Shown here: positions 48,803 to 58,129 of the stretch, piece by piece
Layout: the number at the start of each line of letters is the position of its first letter
Position numbering within the stretch: the first letter of the stretch is position 1
Source of the DNA: DAOUMF01 sp034408935
GTDB lineage: Bacteria > Chloroflexota > Dehalococcoidia > SM23-28-2 > RBG-16-64-32
Direction: 5' to 3'
Assembly: GCA_034408935.1 (NCBI GenBank)
Contig: DAOUMV010000012.1
Coordinates: 186,001 to 250,000 of the forward strand
Length of the DNA: 64,000 nucleotides
The notes under the pieces: generated by a model
What the model was told of the DNA's origin: nothing
The model's database searches: none
What the model saw: only the letters and a program-made list of their open reading frames with translations
Translations under genes and position numbers: made by a program

Positions 48803-49681
48803 GTGAATGAAGGGAAGACAGATCTGGGAACGGCGGAGAGGCCGGCTCTGGGAGTCGCGATCAATGCTCCCGTTGCTCCGCCCTGTGACGCGCGCTTGGA
48901 GGACGAGAAACCGGTAGTGCTCCGTCTGGAGGAGGTCGGCGTTAGGTACGGTGAGTCCCAGGCCATTGAAGGCGTCACCATGGACATCTTCAAGAACCGA
49001 GTCACGGCGCTTATCGGACCGTCCGGTTGCGGAAAGAGTACGCTGTTGCGCTGCTTCAACCGCATGAATGACCTCATCCCCACCGCCCACGTCACCGGCC
49101 GCATCTACCTTGATGGCCTGGACATAAACAGCAAGGAGGTGGACCCGGTCCAGGTGCGGCGGCACGTGGGCATGGTCTTCCAGAAACCCAACCCGTTCCC
49201 CATGTCCGTCTGGGAGAACGTCGCTTTCGGCCCCAAGCGACTGGGGATCGGAGGCAAGAGGAAGCTCAACGAGATTGTCGAACAGGCTCTACACTCGGCT
49301 GCTCTGTGGGAAGAAGTGAAGGACAAGCTTAACGAGCCCGGCACATCGCTTTCGGGTGGCCAGCAACAGCGTCTCTGTATCGCACGTGTGCTCGCGGTGG
49401 AGCCGGAGATCATCCTCATGGACGAGCCCTGCTCTGCCCTTGACCCCATTGCGACGCTGAAGATCGAAGACCTTATCCGTCAGCTCATCGGGGAGTTCAC
49501 CATCGTAATCGTCACCCACAACATGCAGCAGGCCGCCCGAGTGTCGGACTTCACGGCGTTCATGCTGGGCGAAGAGCACGGCCTCCGCAGCCGTCTGATC
49601 GAGTACGGCCGCACCAACGAGCTGTTCACCAACCCCAAAGACAAGCGCACGGAGGACTACATCACCGGCCGCTTCGGCTAG
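48803..49681 (+). CDS. pstB: Phosphate ABC transporter ATPase PstB
   Basis: A 292-residue ABC ATPase with Walker A GPSGCGKST, Q-loop GMVFQKPNPFPMSV, signature LSGGQQQRLCIAR, Walker B IILMDEPCSALDP and switch His in VTHNMQQAARVSD. The PFPMS and DEPCSALDP segments are specific for PstB. An N-terminal extension of about 40 residues precedes the ABC domain; the first in-frame GTG is used, but a start closer to the ABC domain is possible. Confidence 0.95.
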   Translation: MNEGKTDLGTAERPALGVAINAPVAPPCDARLEDEKPVVLRLEEVGVRYGESQAIEGVTMDIFKNRVTALIGPSGCGKSTLLRCFNRMNDLIPTAHVTGRIYLDGLDINSKEVDPVQVRRHVGMVFQKPNPFPMSVWENVAFGPKRLGIGGKRKLNEIVEQALHSAALWEEVKDKLNEPGTSLSGGQQQRLCIARVLAVEPEIILMDEPCSALDPIATLKIEDLIRQLIGEFTIVIVTHNMQQAARVSDFTAFMLGEEHGLRSRLIEYGRTNELFTNPKDKRTEDYITGRFG

Positions 49682-49692
49682 GACCAGGCGAC

Positions 49693-50112
49693 ATGCCACG
49701 GCGAGTGCTCTTTCTCTGTACTCACAACTCGGCCCGCAGTCAGATAGCGGAGGCCCTGTTGCGCCATCTGGCGGGACAACGGTTCGAAGCCCACAGCGCC
49801 GGCACGAGGCCATCGCAACTGGACCCCCTCGCCACGGCAGTCATGCGGGAGATAGGCATCGATATGAGTGGCCAACGGTCCAAAGACGTCAGGGACTACG
49901 CGCAACAGAGCATTGACTGCGTAATCACCGTCTGCGACCAGGCGCGAGAAGAATGTCCTGTCTTCCCCGCCACCCGATTGCAGCTTCACTGGAGCGTGCC
50001 TGACCCGGCGGCGGTGGAAGACGGCGAAGCCTCTCGCTTGACGGCTTTCCGCCGGATTCGGGATGACCTGTCCGCCCGCATCCGGGAGTTCATTGCAGGA
50101 GCTGAGCCATGA
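49693..50112 (+). CDS. Low-molecular-weight phosphatase / arsenate reductase-like protein
   Basis: A 139-residue protein with the LMW protein tyrosine phosphatase loop CTHNSARSQIAEALLRHLAG (nucleophile C9) and the general acid in the DP pair of WSVPDPA. This resembles thioredoxin-coupled ArsC and ArsI-type LMW phosphatases. Cys at about 76 and 84 (CDQAREEC) could be the resolving cysteines of an ArsC mechanism. It lies between pstB and phoU, overlapping phoU by ATGA; arsenate enters through phosphate uptake, so detoxification is the likely role. Confidence 0.85.
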   Translation: MPRRVLFLCTHNSARSQIAEALLRHLAGQRFEAHSAGTRPSQLDPLATAVMREIGIDMSGQRSKDVRDYAQQSIDCVITVCDQAREECPVFPATRLQLHWSVPDPAAVEDGEASRLTAFRRIRDDLSARIREFIAGAEP

Positions 50113-50774
50113 CCCGCACTGCTTTCGAGCGACAGCTAACGGAGATCCAAGAGAACATGCTGGTCACCGCCGGCATGGTCGAGATGGCCATACAGCGTTG
50201 CGTTGACGCTCTCAAGAACAGAGATGTCAACCTTGCCCGCCAGGTAATCGCCGACGACCTGAAGATCAACCGCAAGCGGTACGAGACCGAAGAGAAGTGC
50301 GTGGAGCTGATGGCCACCCAACAGCCCCTGGCGAGCGACCTCCGTACCATCGTCGCGGTTCTCCACATCGTCGTTGACCTCGAGCGCATGGGTGACTACG
50401 CCGAAGGGAACGCCAAGATCGTCCTCATGCTGGCTGATGAGCCGCCTATCAAACTAGACAACGGCATCCCCCGCATGGCTCAGATAGCCAGTCGCATGCT
50501 GATGGATAGCCTGGAGGCGTTCAATGAGCGCGACGCCGACCGCGCCCGCAGAATCTGCGATGAGGACGACGAGGTGGACGCCCTCTACGATCAGGTGTAC
50601 CGCAGTCTCCTGACCCGCATGATCGACGACCCCAAGGTCATTCAGCGAGCCACGTTTCTAATCTGGGTGGCTCACAATCTGGAGCGCATCGCGGACCGCG
50701 TCACCAACCTCTGCGAGCGTGTCGTCTACCTCGTGGAAGGAAAGGTAGAGGAGCTAAACATCTCGAGGTACTAA
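50109..50774 (+). CDS. phoU: Phosphate signalling protein PhoU
   Basis: A 221-residue double three-helix-bundle protein with both PhoU metal-binding repeats: ADDLKINRKRYETEEKCVELMATQQPLASDLRTIVAVLHIVVDLERMGDYAEGNAKI and EDDEVDALYDQVYRSLLTRM...LIWVAHNLERIADRVTNLCERVVYLVEG (interrupted). PhoU links PstSCAB to the PhoR/PhoB-type two-component system and restrains uptake. It is the last gene of the phosphate operon; no phoB/phoR gene is in the window. Confidence 0.94.
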   Translation: MTRTAFERQLTEIQENMLVTAGMVEMAIQRCVDALKNRDVNLARQVIADDLKINRKRYETEEKCVELMATQQPLASDLRTIVAVLHIVVDLERMGDYAEGNAKIVLMLADEPPIKLDNGIPRMAQIASRMLMDSLEAFNERDADRARRICDEDDEVDALYDQVYRSLLTRMIDDPKVIQRATFLIWVAHNLERIADRVTNLCERVVYLVEGKVEELNISRY

Positions 50775-51341
50775 AGGCGCCTTAGCCCGCCCGCAGCCGG
50801 GCACGCCTGCATCCTGCGGTGGGTCGGCCGCCGGACCGACCATCCGGACCCCCAGCGGGCTACCGGCGTCTCCCCCAGCAGCGGCACCAGCGCCAGCATC
50901 GGCGCGTACATGGAGGCTCCGCACTTCTCGATGGTAGCCTGGCAGCCACGATGACAGGACAAGCTAGCAGCCACAGGCTTCCGAACACGCGGAGGCTGGA
51001 GCTTCCCGGATGGCATGCTCCAATATATCGCACGGGCCGGAGCAGAGAGGACGCGATTGACACGACATTGAGGCACAAGCACTATGCCGTCGGCGGGTGC
51101 GGTGCCCAAAACTCGCTCTTTCCAGGTTGAAATCGGAAATCCCGCCCGAAGACAGCTCGAATGCCAGCCAACTGGAGGAGACCACCCGAGGCCGTTAGCC
51201 TATCTGGGTCGCCAATAGCGGGAGAATGGACGAACAAGCCCGAAAGCTGCTGGCAACACGCGCTTGACGGCGTGGGCCGGGGTATGGTAACTTCGATGGG
51301 CTAACTATTTGCCGGTAGAACTGTTCCTCTGGACGGTCGGC
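50775..51341. other. 567-nt gap between phoU and the MarR gene
   Basis: No convincing gene. An open frame on the minus strand (about 50771-51109) lacks a Shine-Dalgarno and coding character. TTGACG (51264-51269), 17 nt, GTAACT (51287-51292) is a plausible promoter for the MarR gene. Confidence 0.5.
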
Positions 51342-51833
51342 ATGGACCATGTGAGCAAACACGCTGAAAGGGTTAGCGCTCTCATCCCCCAGATCGGCAA
51401 GAACATACGCATCTCCAAGTTCATCGACAACGTTCGCCCTGGTCTCACCCTGTCGCAGGTGGCGACCCTGCGTCTTCTGGAAGAGGCCGGCAGCGACACC
51501 CTGTCGATGGGCCAGATCGCACGCGAATTGGGGGTATCGCTGCCGACCACCAGCAGCTTGGTGGATCGCCTGCACCGAGAGGGAATGGTCGCTCGCGCTG
51601 TCGACGATCGTGACCGCCGCGTAGTGCTGGTGCGCCTCACCAGAAAAGGGAGAACGGTTTCTCAGCGCATGGAGCGACTCCTCACCGATCTGCTAACGCG
51701 CCTGCTGGCCGATCTGACGGAGGCCGAACAGGAATCACTGGCTCACGCGGTGGAGCGTGTCTTCGAATTGTCCCTGGCGATCCGGGATCAGGAACGCCAA
51801 CTGGCCGAGGAGCCTGTCGAGAGCGCGTCGTGA
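51342..51833 (+). CDS. MarR family transcriptional regulator
   Basis: A 163-residue winged-helix protein: dimerisation helices flank LTLSQVATLRLLEEAGSDTLSMGQIARELGVSLPTTSSLVDRLHREGMVARAVDDRDRRVVLVRLTRKGR (winged helix with DRR.V wing, about residues 38-105). The ATG 51342 is chosen; an upstream TTG in frame at 51309 is less likely. It begins the FAD oxidoreductase locus and is the likely regulator of it. Ligand unknown. Confidence 0.88.
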   Translation: MDHVSKHAERVSALIPQIGKNIRISKFIDNVRPGLTLSQVATLRLLEEAGSDTLSMGQIARELGVSLPTTSSLVDRLHREGMVARAVDDRDRRVVLVRLTRKGRTVSQRMERLLTDLLTRLLADLTEAEQESLAHAVERVFELSLAIRDQERQLAEEPVESAS

Positions 51834-51966
51834 CGGGATCTCAGGCTTGGCCAATGGTTCATGTGCAACGAAGGCGTCGGGAAAACGGACAAGGGGACGA
51901 GGTGTTGCCCTGCCACCCACCCTGTCAAACCCTGGCAGGCTTTCAGTTGTTGAAAAGGAGGCCGAG

Positions 51967-53658
51967 GTGAACAAGGAGGAGACCTACGACGTCGTCATCA
52001 TCGGTGGCGGCCACAACGGCACCACTGCCGCGGCCTACCTCGCCAAGTGCGGACTGAGCGTCTGCGTCCTCGAGGAGAGACCGGAGGTCGGAGGAGGCCA
52101 GGAGAACACCGAGCCCATGGCGGGGGTGCGCATCGATCCCCACGCCACGTACTTGTACGCTGCCGCCTCTCCTGGATTCGAGCAACTGGAGCTCCACAAG
52201 TACGGCTTCCGCATGACCTGGAACCCCAGGATCGGGGAGATGCGCGACCCGGAGAGACGGCGCCGCATGGGCGGTGTGACCACCGATGGAGTCGTGCCCC
52301 TCACGGACAACGACATGTCGGGCTGGGACAAGTTGATGGGCCTCACCGCCGAGCAGCCCTACCTTAAGGACTTCCTGCGTGCTTCCTACTGGTGCCCTCC
52401 TCACCCCCCTGAGATGCAGGAGGGTCCTGACGATGTCCCCTGGGTACACGTGCTCAAGGAGAAGGCTCCCCAACTGTGGAGCGAGAGCCTGCTGGACATG
52501 ACCTACTTCGACCTCCTGGACGAGTTCATCGAGACTGAGTCCTTCAAGGTCCTGCAGGCCACCATCGCCTGGTACTCCGGAGCTGCCCCCCACTGGCAAG
52601 GGATGGCTCTCCCCTCCTTCGCCGGGGCGGCATCGTTCATGCTGGGCGGAGTGAGCGTGCCTCGAGGCGGTATGCACGCCTACGCCCACTCCATCGCTCG
52701 CTGCGCCATCGCTCACGGCGCACGCGTCCGCACCTGCTGCCCTGTAGAGGAGATCATCATCCGCAACGGCCGGGCCGCCGGCGTGCGCCTGGCCGACAAC
52801 GCAGCCTGGGGCGAGAAAACGATCTGGGCGGACAAGGCGATCCTTAGCGGCGTGGACGTCAAGAAGACCTTCCTCGAACTGGTGGGGCCCAGCCACACCG
52901 ACGCTTCCTTCCGCCAGCGGCTCAAGGACATCAGCTACAAGGGCGGCAGCATCTACGTGGCCCACATACTCCTGGCGGAAGCTCCACGCTACGGGGCCAA
53001 ATGGGAGGTCATGGGCGACGAGCCTCCCGTCAGGATCGTATACCCTTGCGACTCCCGGGGGATCCTCCTTGACCACATCGCCGACATCGATTCCCGCAAG
53101 GTGACCCCCAGCCTTGACCCCGACAAGATGCTGTGGCTGTCCACCGGCTCCAAGCTGGACGAGCCCACGCAACTGGACCTTCCGGGGCGCTTCTTGGAGT
53201 CGCCCTTCTACTTCATGGTTCCCGCGCCCGAGTACCATGCCGACGGCCCCGAAGCAGTGAACAAGATGAAGCCGGAAATCGACGCCGCCATCATCCGCTC
53301 GTGGGGCCAAGTCGCCCCCAACGTCCCTGACAACGTCGTCGCCTACTGGTCCAACAGCCCCTATGACTCGGAATTCCGCAACGCCGGCATGATCGGCGGC
53401 AACTGGTACGCCACCCGCCACTCCAGCGACGATTGGTGGAACATGCGGCCCCTGCCCGAACTCTCCCGCTACCGCACACCCATCGATGGGCTCTACCTTT
53501 GCCACCAGACGTCTCACCCTGGCGGGCTCTGCATGATGGCCGTGCCCTACAACCTCATGCACATCCTCATCGACGACGGCATCGCCGAGCCCGGCGACTG
53601 GTGGTACCCATCGCCACACTACCGGCGGGAAGAGAAGAAGGAAGCCACCTACGTCTGA
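51967..53658 (+). CDS. FAD-dependent oxidoreductase, CrtI/PYROXD2-like (1 of 3)
   Basis: A 563-residue flavoprotein. The N-terminal FAD loop is VIIGGGHNGTTAAAYLAKCGLSVCVLE, followed by GGGQENTEPMAGVRIDPHATYL. The C-terminal region with DGLYLCHQTSHPGG closes the FAD site. The phytoene desaturase-like superfamily includes carotenoid desaturases, saturases and uncharacterised PYROXD2 proteins. GTG 51967 follows AAGGAGG by 5 nt. It precedes two related enzymes. No carotenoid prenyl synthase genes are nearby, so a different substrate is likely. Confidence 0.85.
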   Translation: MNKEETYDVVIIGGGHNGTTAAAYLAKCGLSVCVLEERPEVGGGQENTEPMAGVRIDPHATYLYAAASPGFEQLELHKYGFRMTWNPRIGEMRDPERRRRMGGVTTDGVVPLTDNDMSGWDKLMGLTAEQPYLKDFLRASYWCPPHPPEMQEGPDDVPWVHVLKEKAPQLWSESLLDMTYFDLLDEFIETESFKVLQATIAWYSGAAPHWQGMALPSFAGAASFMLGGVSVPRGGMHAYAHSIARCAIAHGARVRTCCPVEEIIIRNGRAAGVRLADNAAWGEKTIWADKAILSGVDVKKTFLELVGPSHTDASFRQRLKDISYKGGSIYVAHILLAEAPRYGAKWEVMGDEPPVRIVYPCDSRGILLDHIADIDSRKVTPSLDPDKMLWLSTGSKLDEPTQLDLPGRFLESPFYFMVPAPEYHADGPEAVNKMKPEIDAAIIRSWGQVAPNVPDNVVAYWSNSPYDSEFRNAGMIGGNWYATRHSSDDWWNMRPLPELSRYRTPIDGLYLCHQTSHPGGLCMMAVPYNLMHILIDDGIAEPGDWWYPSPHYRREEKKEATYV

Positions 53659-53714
53659 GCGGGCCAGTCCCACAGGCGACCGCCCCTGAAGAGCGAGAAG
53701 GAAGGAGTACAGCA

Positions 53715-55358
53715 GTGGTACAAGTGCAGCTGGAACCGCTGCTCCAGGAGTTCCCCCGGGAGAGCGAGTGGGATGTGGTAGTCGTGGGGGCGGGGCATAA
53801 CGGGCTGATAGCGTCAGCCTACCTCGCCCGCGCCGGCCTGCGGGTGGCAGTGGTGGAGCGTCGCTACGAGATCGGGGGCGGGCTGGTCACGGAGGAGCTG
53901 CTCTTCCCCGGCTACTACTCCAACCTCCACGCCATCTACCACATGATGGTGGACTACTGCCCGGTGTTCTCCGATTTCGACTTGGACCGTCACGCCCTCA
54001 ACTTCATCAGGCCCAACGCCCAGACAGCCATGGTCTTCGATGACGGGACGTCGCTGGTCCTCGCCCGCATGCTCGAAGACACCAGGGACGCCATCGCCAA
54101 GTTCTCGCAGAAGGACGCTGACACCTTCGGCAAGCTCATGGGGACCTGGCGGCGCGTTGTGCAGGAGGTAGTGGCGCCAGCCACCTACGTGCCTGCCATG
54201 GCCCCGGTGGAGCTGAGCATCGCAATGGAGCGCACGGACATCGGCAAGGCTGTGCTGGAGATGACCGAGCGCAGTCCCCTCGACATCATTACCGAGCTCT
54301 TCGAGGATGACCGCGTCCGCGCTCTTATGCTCTACGTCAGCTGCATGTGGGGCCTCGACCCCAGAGAGAGCGGGGTGGGCTTCTTCGTCCCGCTGCTCCT
54401 CGTCCAGGGCGCCAACAAGTGCTACTGCTATGGCGGCTCGCACAAGTTCGCTGGTGCCCTAGTGCGAGAGGTGCTGGAGGCCGGCGGCACAGTTCTGGAC
54501 AATGCCGCGGTGACCAAGATCTTCACCGAGAACGGCCGGGTGGCCGGCGTGCGGACCGCAGACAACCGCACTCTGAAGGCCAAGGTGGTCATGTCCAGCC
54601 TCGACCCCCAGTCCACCTTCATCGACCTGCTCGGACGTGAGCACTTGCCGGAGGGGCTTGTCGACAGCGTCGGCAAGTGGAAGTGGGACAAGTGGAGCTT
54701 CTACACCCTGCACGTCGCCTCAGACGAACGCCCCCTCTACACCGCCGACGATCCGTGGGTCAACGAGTCGTTCATGGTCATCATCGGGATACAAAGCGTC
54801 GACCAGCTTCTGTCGCATTGGGACAAGGTAATGGCGGGCGAAGTGGGCGACGAGTTCGGCGGCCACAGCACCTGCGAGACCTTCTTCGATCCCCACCTCA
54901 GCCGGATGCCGGGCGGGCAGGTCTCCTTCTTCCAGATGCACGCCCCCTACGACATCGCCGGCGGCTGGGGGGTACGCGGCAAGGAACTGGAGGAGGCAGC
55001 GCTGGCCAAGTGGCAGCGGGTAGCCCCTAACTTCACACCGGACAAGTTCCGTATCAGCCAGTACGAAACGCCGGTGGACATCGAGACGCGTTTCCCCAAC
55101 ATGCGGCGAGGCAGCTTCAAACACGGCGACTATAACCCCCTGCAACTGGGGTATTTCCGCCCCAACCCGGAGTGCTCCAGCTCGGCGACGCCTGTCGAGG
55201 GCCTCTACCTGTGCGGCGCCTCCTGCTATCCGGGAGCGCTCATCACCGGGGGGCCCGGTTACATCGCCGCCGGCAAGGTGGCAGAAGATCTCGGCGCCAA
55301 GAAGTGGTGGACTCCTCCCCCACACGTTCAGCGGTACTTAGAAACGTACATGGAGTAG
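53715..55358 (+). CDS. FAD-dependent oxidoreductase, CrtI/PYROXD2-like (2 of 3)
   Basis: A 547-residue enzyme with FAD loop VVVGAGHNGLIASAYLARAGLRVAVVERRYEIGGG, helical middle (FSQKDADTFGKLMGTWRRVVQEVV), and C-terminal VEGLYLCGASCYPGALITGGPGYIAAGKVAEDL. It shares the overall plan of the first enzyme but is clearly divergent. GTG 53715 lies after AAGGAAGGAG. The three FAD genes may form a multi-step or heteromeric dehydrogenase system. Confidence 0.86.
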   Translation: MVQVQLEPLLQEFPRESEWDVVVVGAGHNGLIASAYLARAGLRVAVVERRYEIGGGLVTEELLFPGYYSNLHAIYHMMVDYCPVFSDFDLDRHALNFIRPNAQTAMVFDDGTSLVLARMLEDTRDAIAKFSQKDADTFGKLMGTWRRVVQEVVAPATYVPAMAPVELSIAMERTDIGKAVLEMTERSPLDIITELFEDDRVRALMLYVSCMWGLDPRESGVGFFVPLLLVQGANKCYCYGGSHKFAGALVREVLEAGGTVLDNAAVTKIFTENGRVAGVRTADNRTLKAKVVMSSLDPQSTFIDLLGREHLPEGLVDSVGKWKWDKWSFYTLHVASDERPLYTADDPWVNESFMVIIGIQSVDQLLSHWDKVMAGEVGDEFGGHSTCETFFDPHLSRMPGGQVSFFQMHAPYDIAGGWGVRGKELEEAALAKWQRVAPNFTPDKFRISQYETPVDIETRFPNMRRGSFKHGDYNPLQLGYFRPNPECSSSATPVEGLYLCGASCYPGALITGGPGYIAAGKVAEDLGAKKWWTPPPHVQRYLETYME

Positions 55359-55398
55359 CAGCCCCGGGCAGCAGCCGGTTGGCTAAGGAAATCAGAGC

Positions 55399-55719
55399 AT
55401 GAAACTGTGGTCGCGCGGCTTGGGCAAGCAAGAACTCAAGATGGACTTCATGAAATATGACGTCCACAGGGACGGACAAGAGGTGGTCGTCTCCGGGCGC
55501 ATCACCGACCCTGTCAACTGGGAGTTCTGGATCCGCTTCGACGAGGATGATGTGCCGGGGCTGATCCGGGTGGCGAAGAACCCGAGCGTCATCGGCATGG
55601 TCGGCCGCCACTGGCTCAGGAAGATCCTCTTCTGGCGCCGCCCTGCGGAGGAGGCAGCGGCGGCAATGGCTGACTCTTCCGCGCCCGGGCCCGAGGCCGG
55701 CACCTCCAAAGACAAGTAG
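55399..55719 (+). CDS. Hypothetical protein between FAD oxidoreductases
   Basis: A 106-residue protein with a compact N-terminal domain (YDVHRDGQEVVVSGRITDPVNWEFWIRFDEDDVPGLIRVAKNPSVIG) and a disordered acidic Ala/Glu-rich tail. No known domain. It lies 40 nt after one FAD gene and 29 nt before the next, so it is probably a partner or carrier for them. The core (about residues 15-70) is beta-rich and has a hydrophobic-aromatic face. Confidence 0.65.
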   Translation: MKLWSRGLGKQELKMDFMKYDVHRDGQEVVVSGRITDPVNWEFWIRFDEDDVPGLIRVAKNPSVIGMVGRHWLRKILFWRRPAEEAAAAMADSSAPGPEAGTSKDK

Positions 55720-55748
55720 ACGGAGAGAGGTAGGGAGAAGGGACAGCC

Positions 55749-57224
55749 ATGGCCCAGCAGTACGATGCCATCGTCGTTGGCGCCGGGTTCGGCGGCGCAG
55801 CCTGCGCCGCCCTCCTCGCCAAGCACGGCCTGAAGACGCTCCTCCTGGACAAGAACTCTCAGCCCGGCGGCAAAGCCCTCACCATGTCCAAGGAGGGATT
55901 CCGCTACGAGCTATGGCCGGTTGTGGGAGGGCCCAGCCTCAACTCCCAGTTCGCCGCCGTCCTCAAAGAGATCGACATGGAGGGCGAGGTGGAGCTGCTC
56001 ACGCCTGAGACCCCGACAGGCGCGCTGCTCTACAAGGGACGTTCCGGCAAGTACGAACCCCTTATCAGCCCCGCGCGGCCGCGAGAGCAACGCGACATGG
56101 CCAGCATGATCAGCTGGCTGCAGCTAGACCCGGGCGACATGCCGGAGGTAGCGCGGTTCTTCGCCGAGATGTCCGCGCTGACGCCCCAGGATATCTACGC
56201 CCTGGACGACGTGACTCTCGCCGAGTTCTTGTCACGCTATCGCCTGCCGCAATCCGTCTACAGCTACTTCGGCATGCAGTGCAACATCATCTTCGTGGCC
56301 CCCATCGATCTCGTTGCGGCGTCGGAGGCCATCAGGACGTTCAGCGACTTCGCGGCCGGCGGCGCCATGCGCTACAGCAGCGACGGCTACGGTCGCGTGG
56401 CCGAGGTGTTCGCCCAGGCGGTGGAGAAGTACGGTAGCGAGGTGCGCCTGAGGACCGCGGTCAGCGGCATCACCGTCGAAGGTGGCGCTGTCACCGGGGT
56501 CGCCACGGAGGCAGGAAGCTTCACCGCCCCCATCGTTGTGAGCAACGCCGGCATCCAGCCCACAGTCCTCAGGCTCGTGGGCGACAAACACTTCGACAAG
56601 GGTTACGTCAACTATGTCAAGGGCCTGCTCCCCTCCTGGGGCCTGATGGGCATCCGCTATTTCCTCTCCAAGCCGGTCTTTGAGTACCCCGTGTACATCG
56701 CCTTCTCCGACGACAGCTACTGGGACTCGGAGCGCTTCCGGCGGATCAAGGCGGGCGAGACGCCCGACGAGGTCGTCGTGTTCAACGTCGTGCCGGCGCT
56801 GTACGATCCCAGCCTCGCTCCCGAGGGGAAGCAATGCGCCATCATGGCTACCCTCTGCTCGCCCGACCCGGAGATGGCCGACCCCGAAGTCTGGTGGAGC
56901 AAGCTGGACGAGATGGTGGACAAGCTGTGGCCGGACGTTCGACCGCATGTCGAGCGAGAGGAACGCTACTCGACGGCGCATGTGTCGTCCCTAACCAGAG
57001 ACCACGTTCTGCCCGGTCAGGGCGGCGAGTGCATCGGCCTCGCCCAGATCGTCGGTCAGTGTGGCCGTCACAAGCCCTCGGCCAGGGCACCCATCCGCGG
57101 CCTGTACTACGTCGGGTGCGACGCCGGCGGCTACGGCTGCGGCACCCACCAGGCCGTCGACTCCGGCGCCGAAGTCGCTCGCATGGTCCTGCGCGACTAT
57201 CGCGCCAGGCAGGGGATGTTCTAG
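55749..57224 (+). CDS. FAD-dependent oxidoreductase, CrtI/PYROXD2-like (3 of 3)
   Basis: A 491-residue flavoprotein with the loop IVVGAGFGGAACAALLAKHGLKTLLLDKNSQPGGKA and C-terminal IRGLYYVGCDAGGYGCGTHQAVDSGAEVARMVL. It resembles the amino oxidase/phytoene dehydrogenase superfamily but is shorter than the other two. ATG 55749 has a good GAGAGGTAGGGAG leader. Together with the small 106-residue protein it completes the FAD group. Confidence 0.85.
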   Translation: MAQQYDAIVVGAGFGGAACAALLAKHGLKTLLLDKNSQPGGKALTMSKEGFRYELWPVVGGPSLNSQFAAVLKEIDMEGEVELLTPETPTGALLYKGRSGKYEPLISPARPREQRDMASMISWLQLDPGDMPEVARFFAEMSALTPQDIYALDDVTLAEFLSRYRLPQSVYSYFGMQCNIIFVAPIDLVAASEAIRTFSDFAAGGAMRYSSDGYGRVAEVFAQAVEKYGSEVRLRTAVSGITVEGGAVTGVATEAGSFTAPIVVSNAGIQPTVLRLVGDKHFDKGYVNYVKGLLPSWGLMGIRYFLSKPVFEYPVYIAFSDDSYWDSERFRRIKAGETPDEVVVFNVVPALYDPSLAPEGKQCAIMATLCSPDPEMADPEVWWSKLDEMVDKLWPDVRPHVEREERYSTAHVSSLTRDHVLPGQGGECIGLAQIVGQCGRHKPSARAPIRGLYYVGCDAGGYGCGTHQAVDSGAEVARMVLRDYRARQGMF

Positions 57225-57267
57225 CCGCGGAGAGGGAACGGCGGCAGGCGCATGTACGGGGGAAGAG

Positions 57268-57975
57268 ATGACTGACCTCCGAGAGCTGCTGGTGACCGCC
57301 GAGCGCCATCTCCCCGGCTTCGTGTTCAGGACGGTGCCCACCGACACTCTCACGACCGCAGACCGGCGTCTCCTGTCCGAGATGTTCGACGCGTCCTTCC
57401 GTCAGGCCAACCAGGCGCATCTCGAGAAGCTGCTGGGGCAACTACGTTGTGTGACCGTGGCGCTTCGTGGCGAAAAGCCTGCCGGCTTCACCGTGAGCGA
57501 CGTGCGCATCATGGACCTGCCGCGTCTGCCGGAGCAGGTCGTGATGCTCGGCGGCCTCGCCTGCGTCGCCCCCGAGTTCCAAAGGCGGGGGGTAATGATC
57601 GAGTTGGCGAGGCGAAACTTCATAGAAAGCACTCCGCGATGGAGCGAGCGGGCGCTGTTCTGCGTGCGCTACGGTCATCCCGCCGCCTTCAAGGCGATTG
57701 TCGCCCGGAATGTGAGCGGCGTGCCCAGGCCAGGCGTCCGACCCACCGCGTGGCAACAGGAGGTCGGCAGGGTGATCGCGGACGCCTACGGAGTCGAGCG
57801 CTTCGATCCGGAGACGTTCGCCTGCATCGGGACTGGAACGCCGATCGGTTACCCGATCATCGATCTTGAGGTCGAGCCGGTGGACTGGGAAGTGTTCCGG
57901 CCCGTCGACCGCACCCGAGGCGACTCCCTCCTGGGTATCGCCTGGATGCCCGACGCTCCCCCGGGGTGGGCTTGA
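57268..57975 (+). CDS. GNAT-like acetyltransferase
   Basis: A 235-residue protein whose middle shows a GNAT-type acyl-CoA loop (GLACVAPEFQRRGVMIELARRNF, with Q/RxxGx near 105-112). The C-terminal third has no recognised domain. It may modify a product of the nearby locus or regulate it. The ATG 57268 is supported by GGGGGAAGAG just upstream; an upstream longer frame is a shadow of the preceding gene. Confidence 0.65.
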   Translation: MTDLRELLVTAERHLPGFVFRTVPTDTLTTADRRLLSEMFDASFRQANQAHLEKLLGQLRCVTVALRGEKPAGFTVSDVRIMDLPRLPEQVVMLGGLACVAPEFQRRGVMIELARRNFIESTPRWSERALFCVRYGHPAAFKAIVARNVSGVPRPGVRPTAWQQEVGRVIADAYGVERFDPETFACIGTGTPIGYPIIDLEVEPVDWEVFRPVDRTRGDSLLGIAWMPDAPPGWA

Positions 57976-58081
57976 ACTCCCCTGCGTGGCTGTTCGATGC
58001 GTGGTGGCAGCAGGCTTGAGCAGTGGGGCGCCTGTGCGGCCCGCAACATGCGGAAGAGCAAATCCAGAAATGGGGCTGGCC

Positions 58082-58110
58082 TTGTCAGGCGAGCGCCCCA
58101 GGGATAGACT
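58082..58110 (+). promoter_or_regulatory. Promoter before the small Cys-containing protein gene
   Basis: TTGTCA (58082-58087), 17 nt, TAGACT (58105-58110), 19 nt upstream of the ATG at 58130. It may drive the small gene and the thiolase-type operon that follows. Confidence 0.6.
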
Positions 58111-58129
58111 GTGACGGGATTCACATTAG

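Noticed and set aside
50771..51109. 112-codon minus-strand frame after phoU
   Set aside because: No Shine-Dalgarno, Arg/Pro/Cys-rich shadow-like composition, no similarity recognised.
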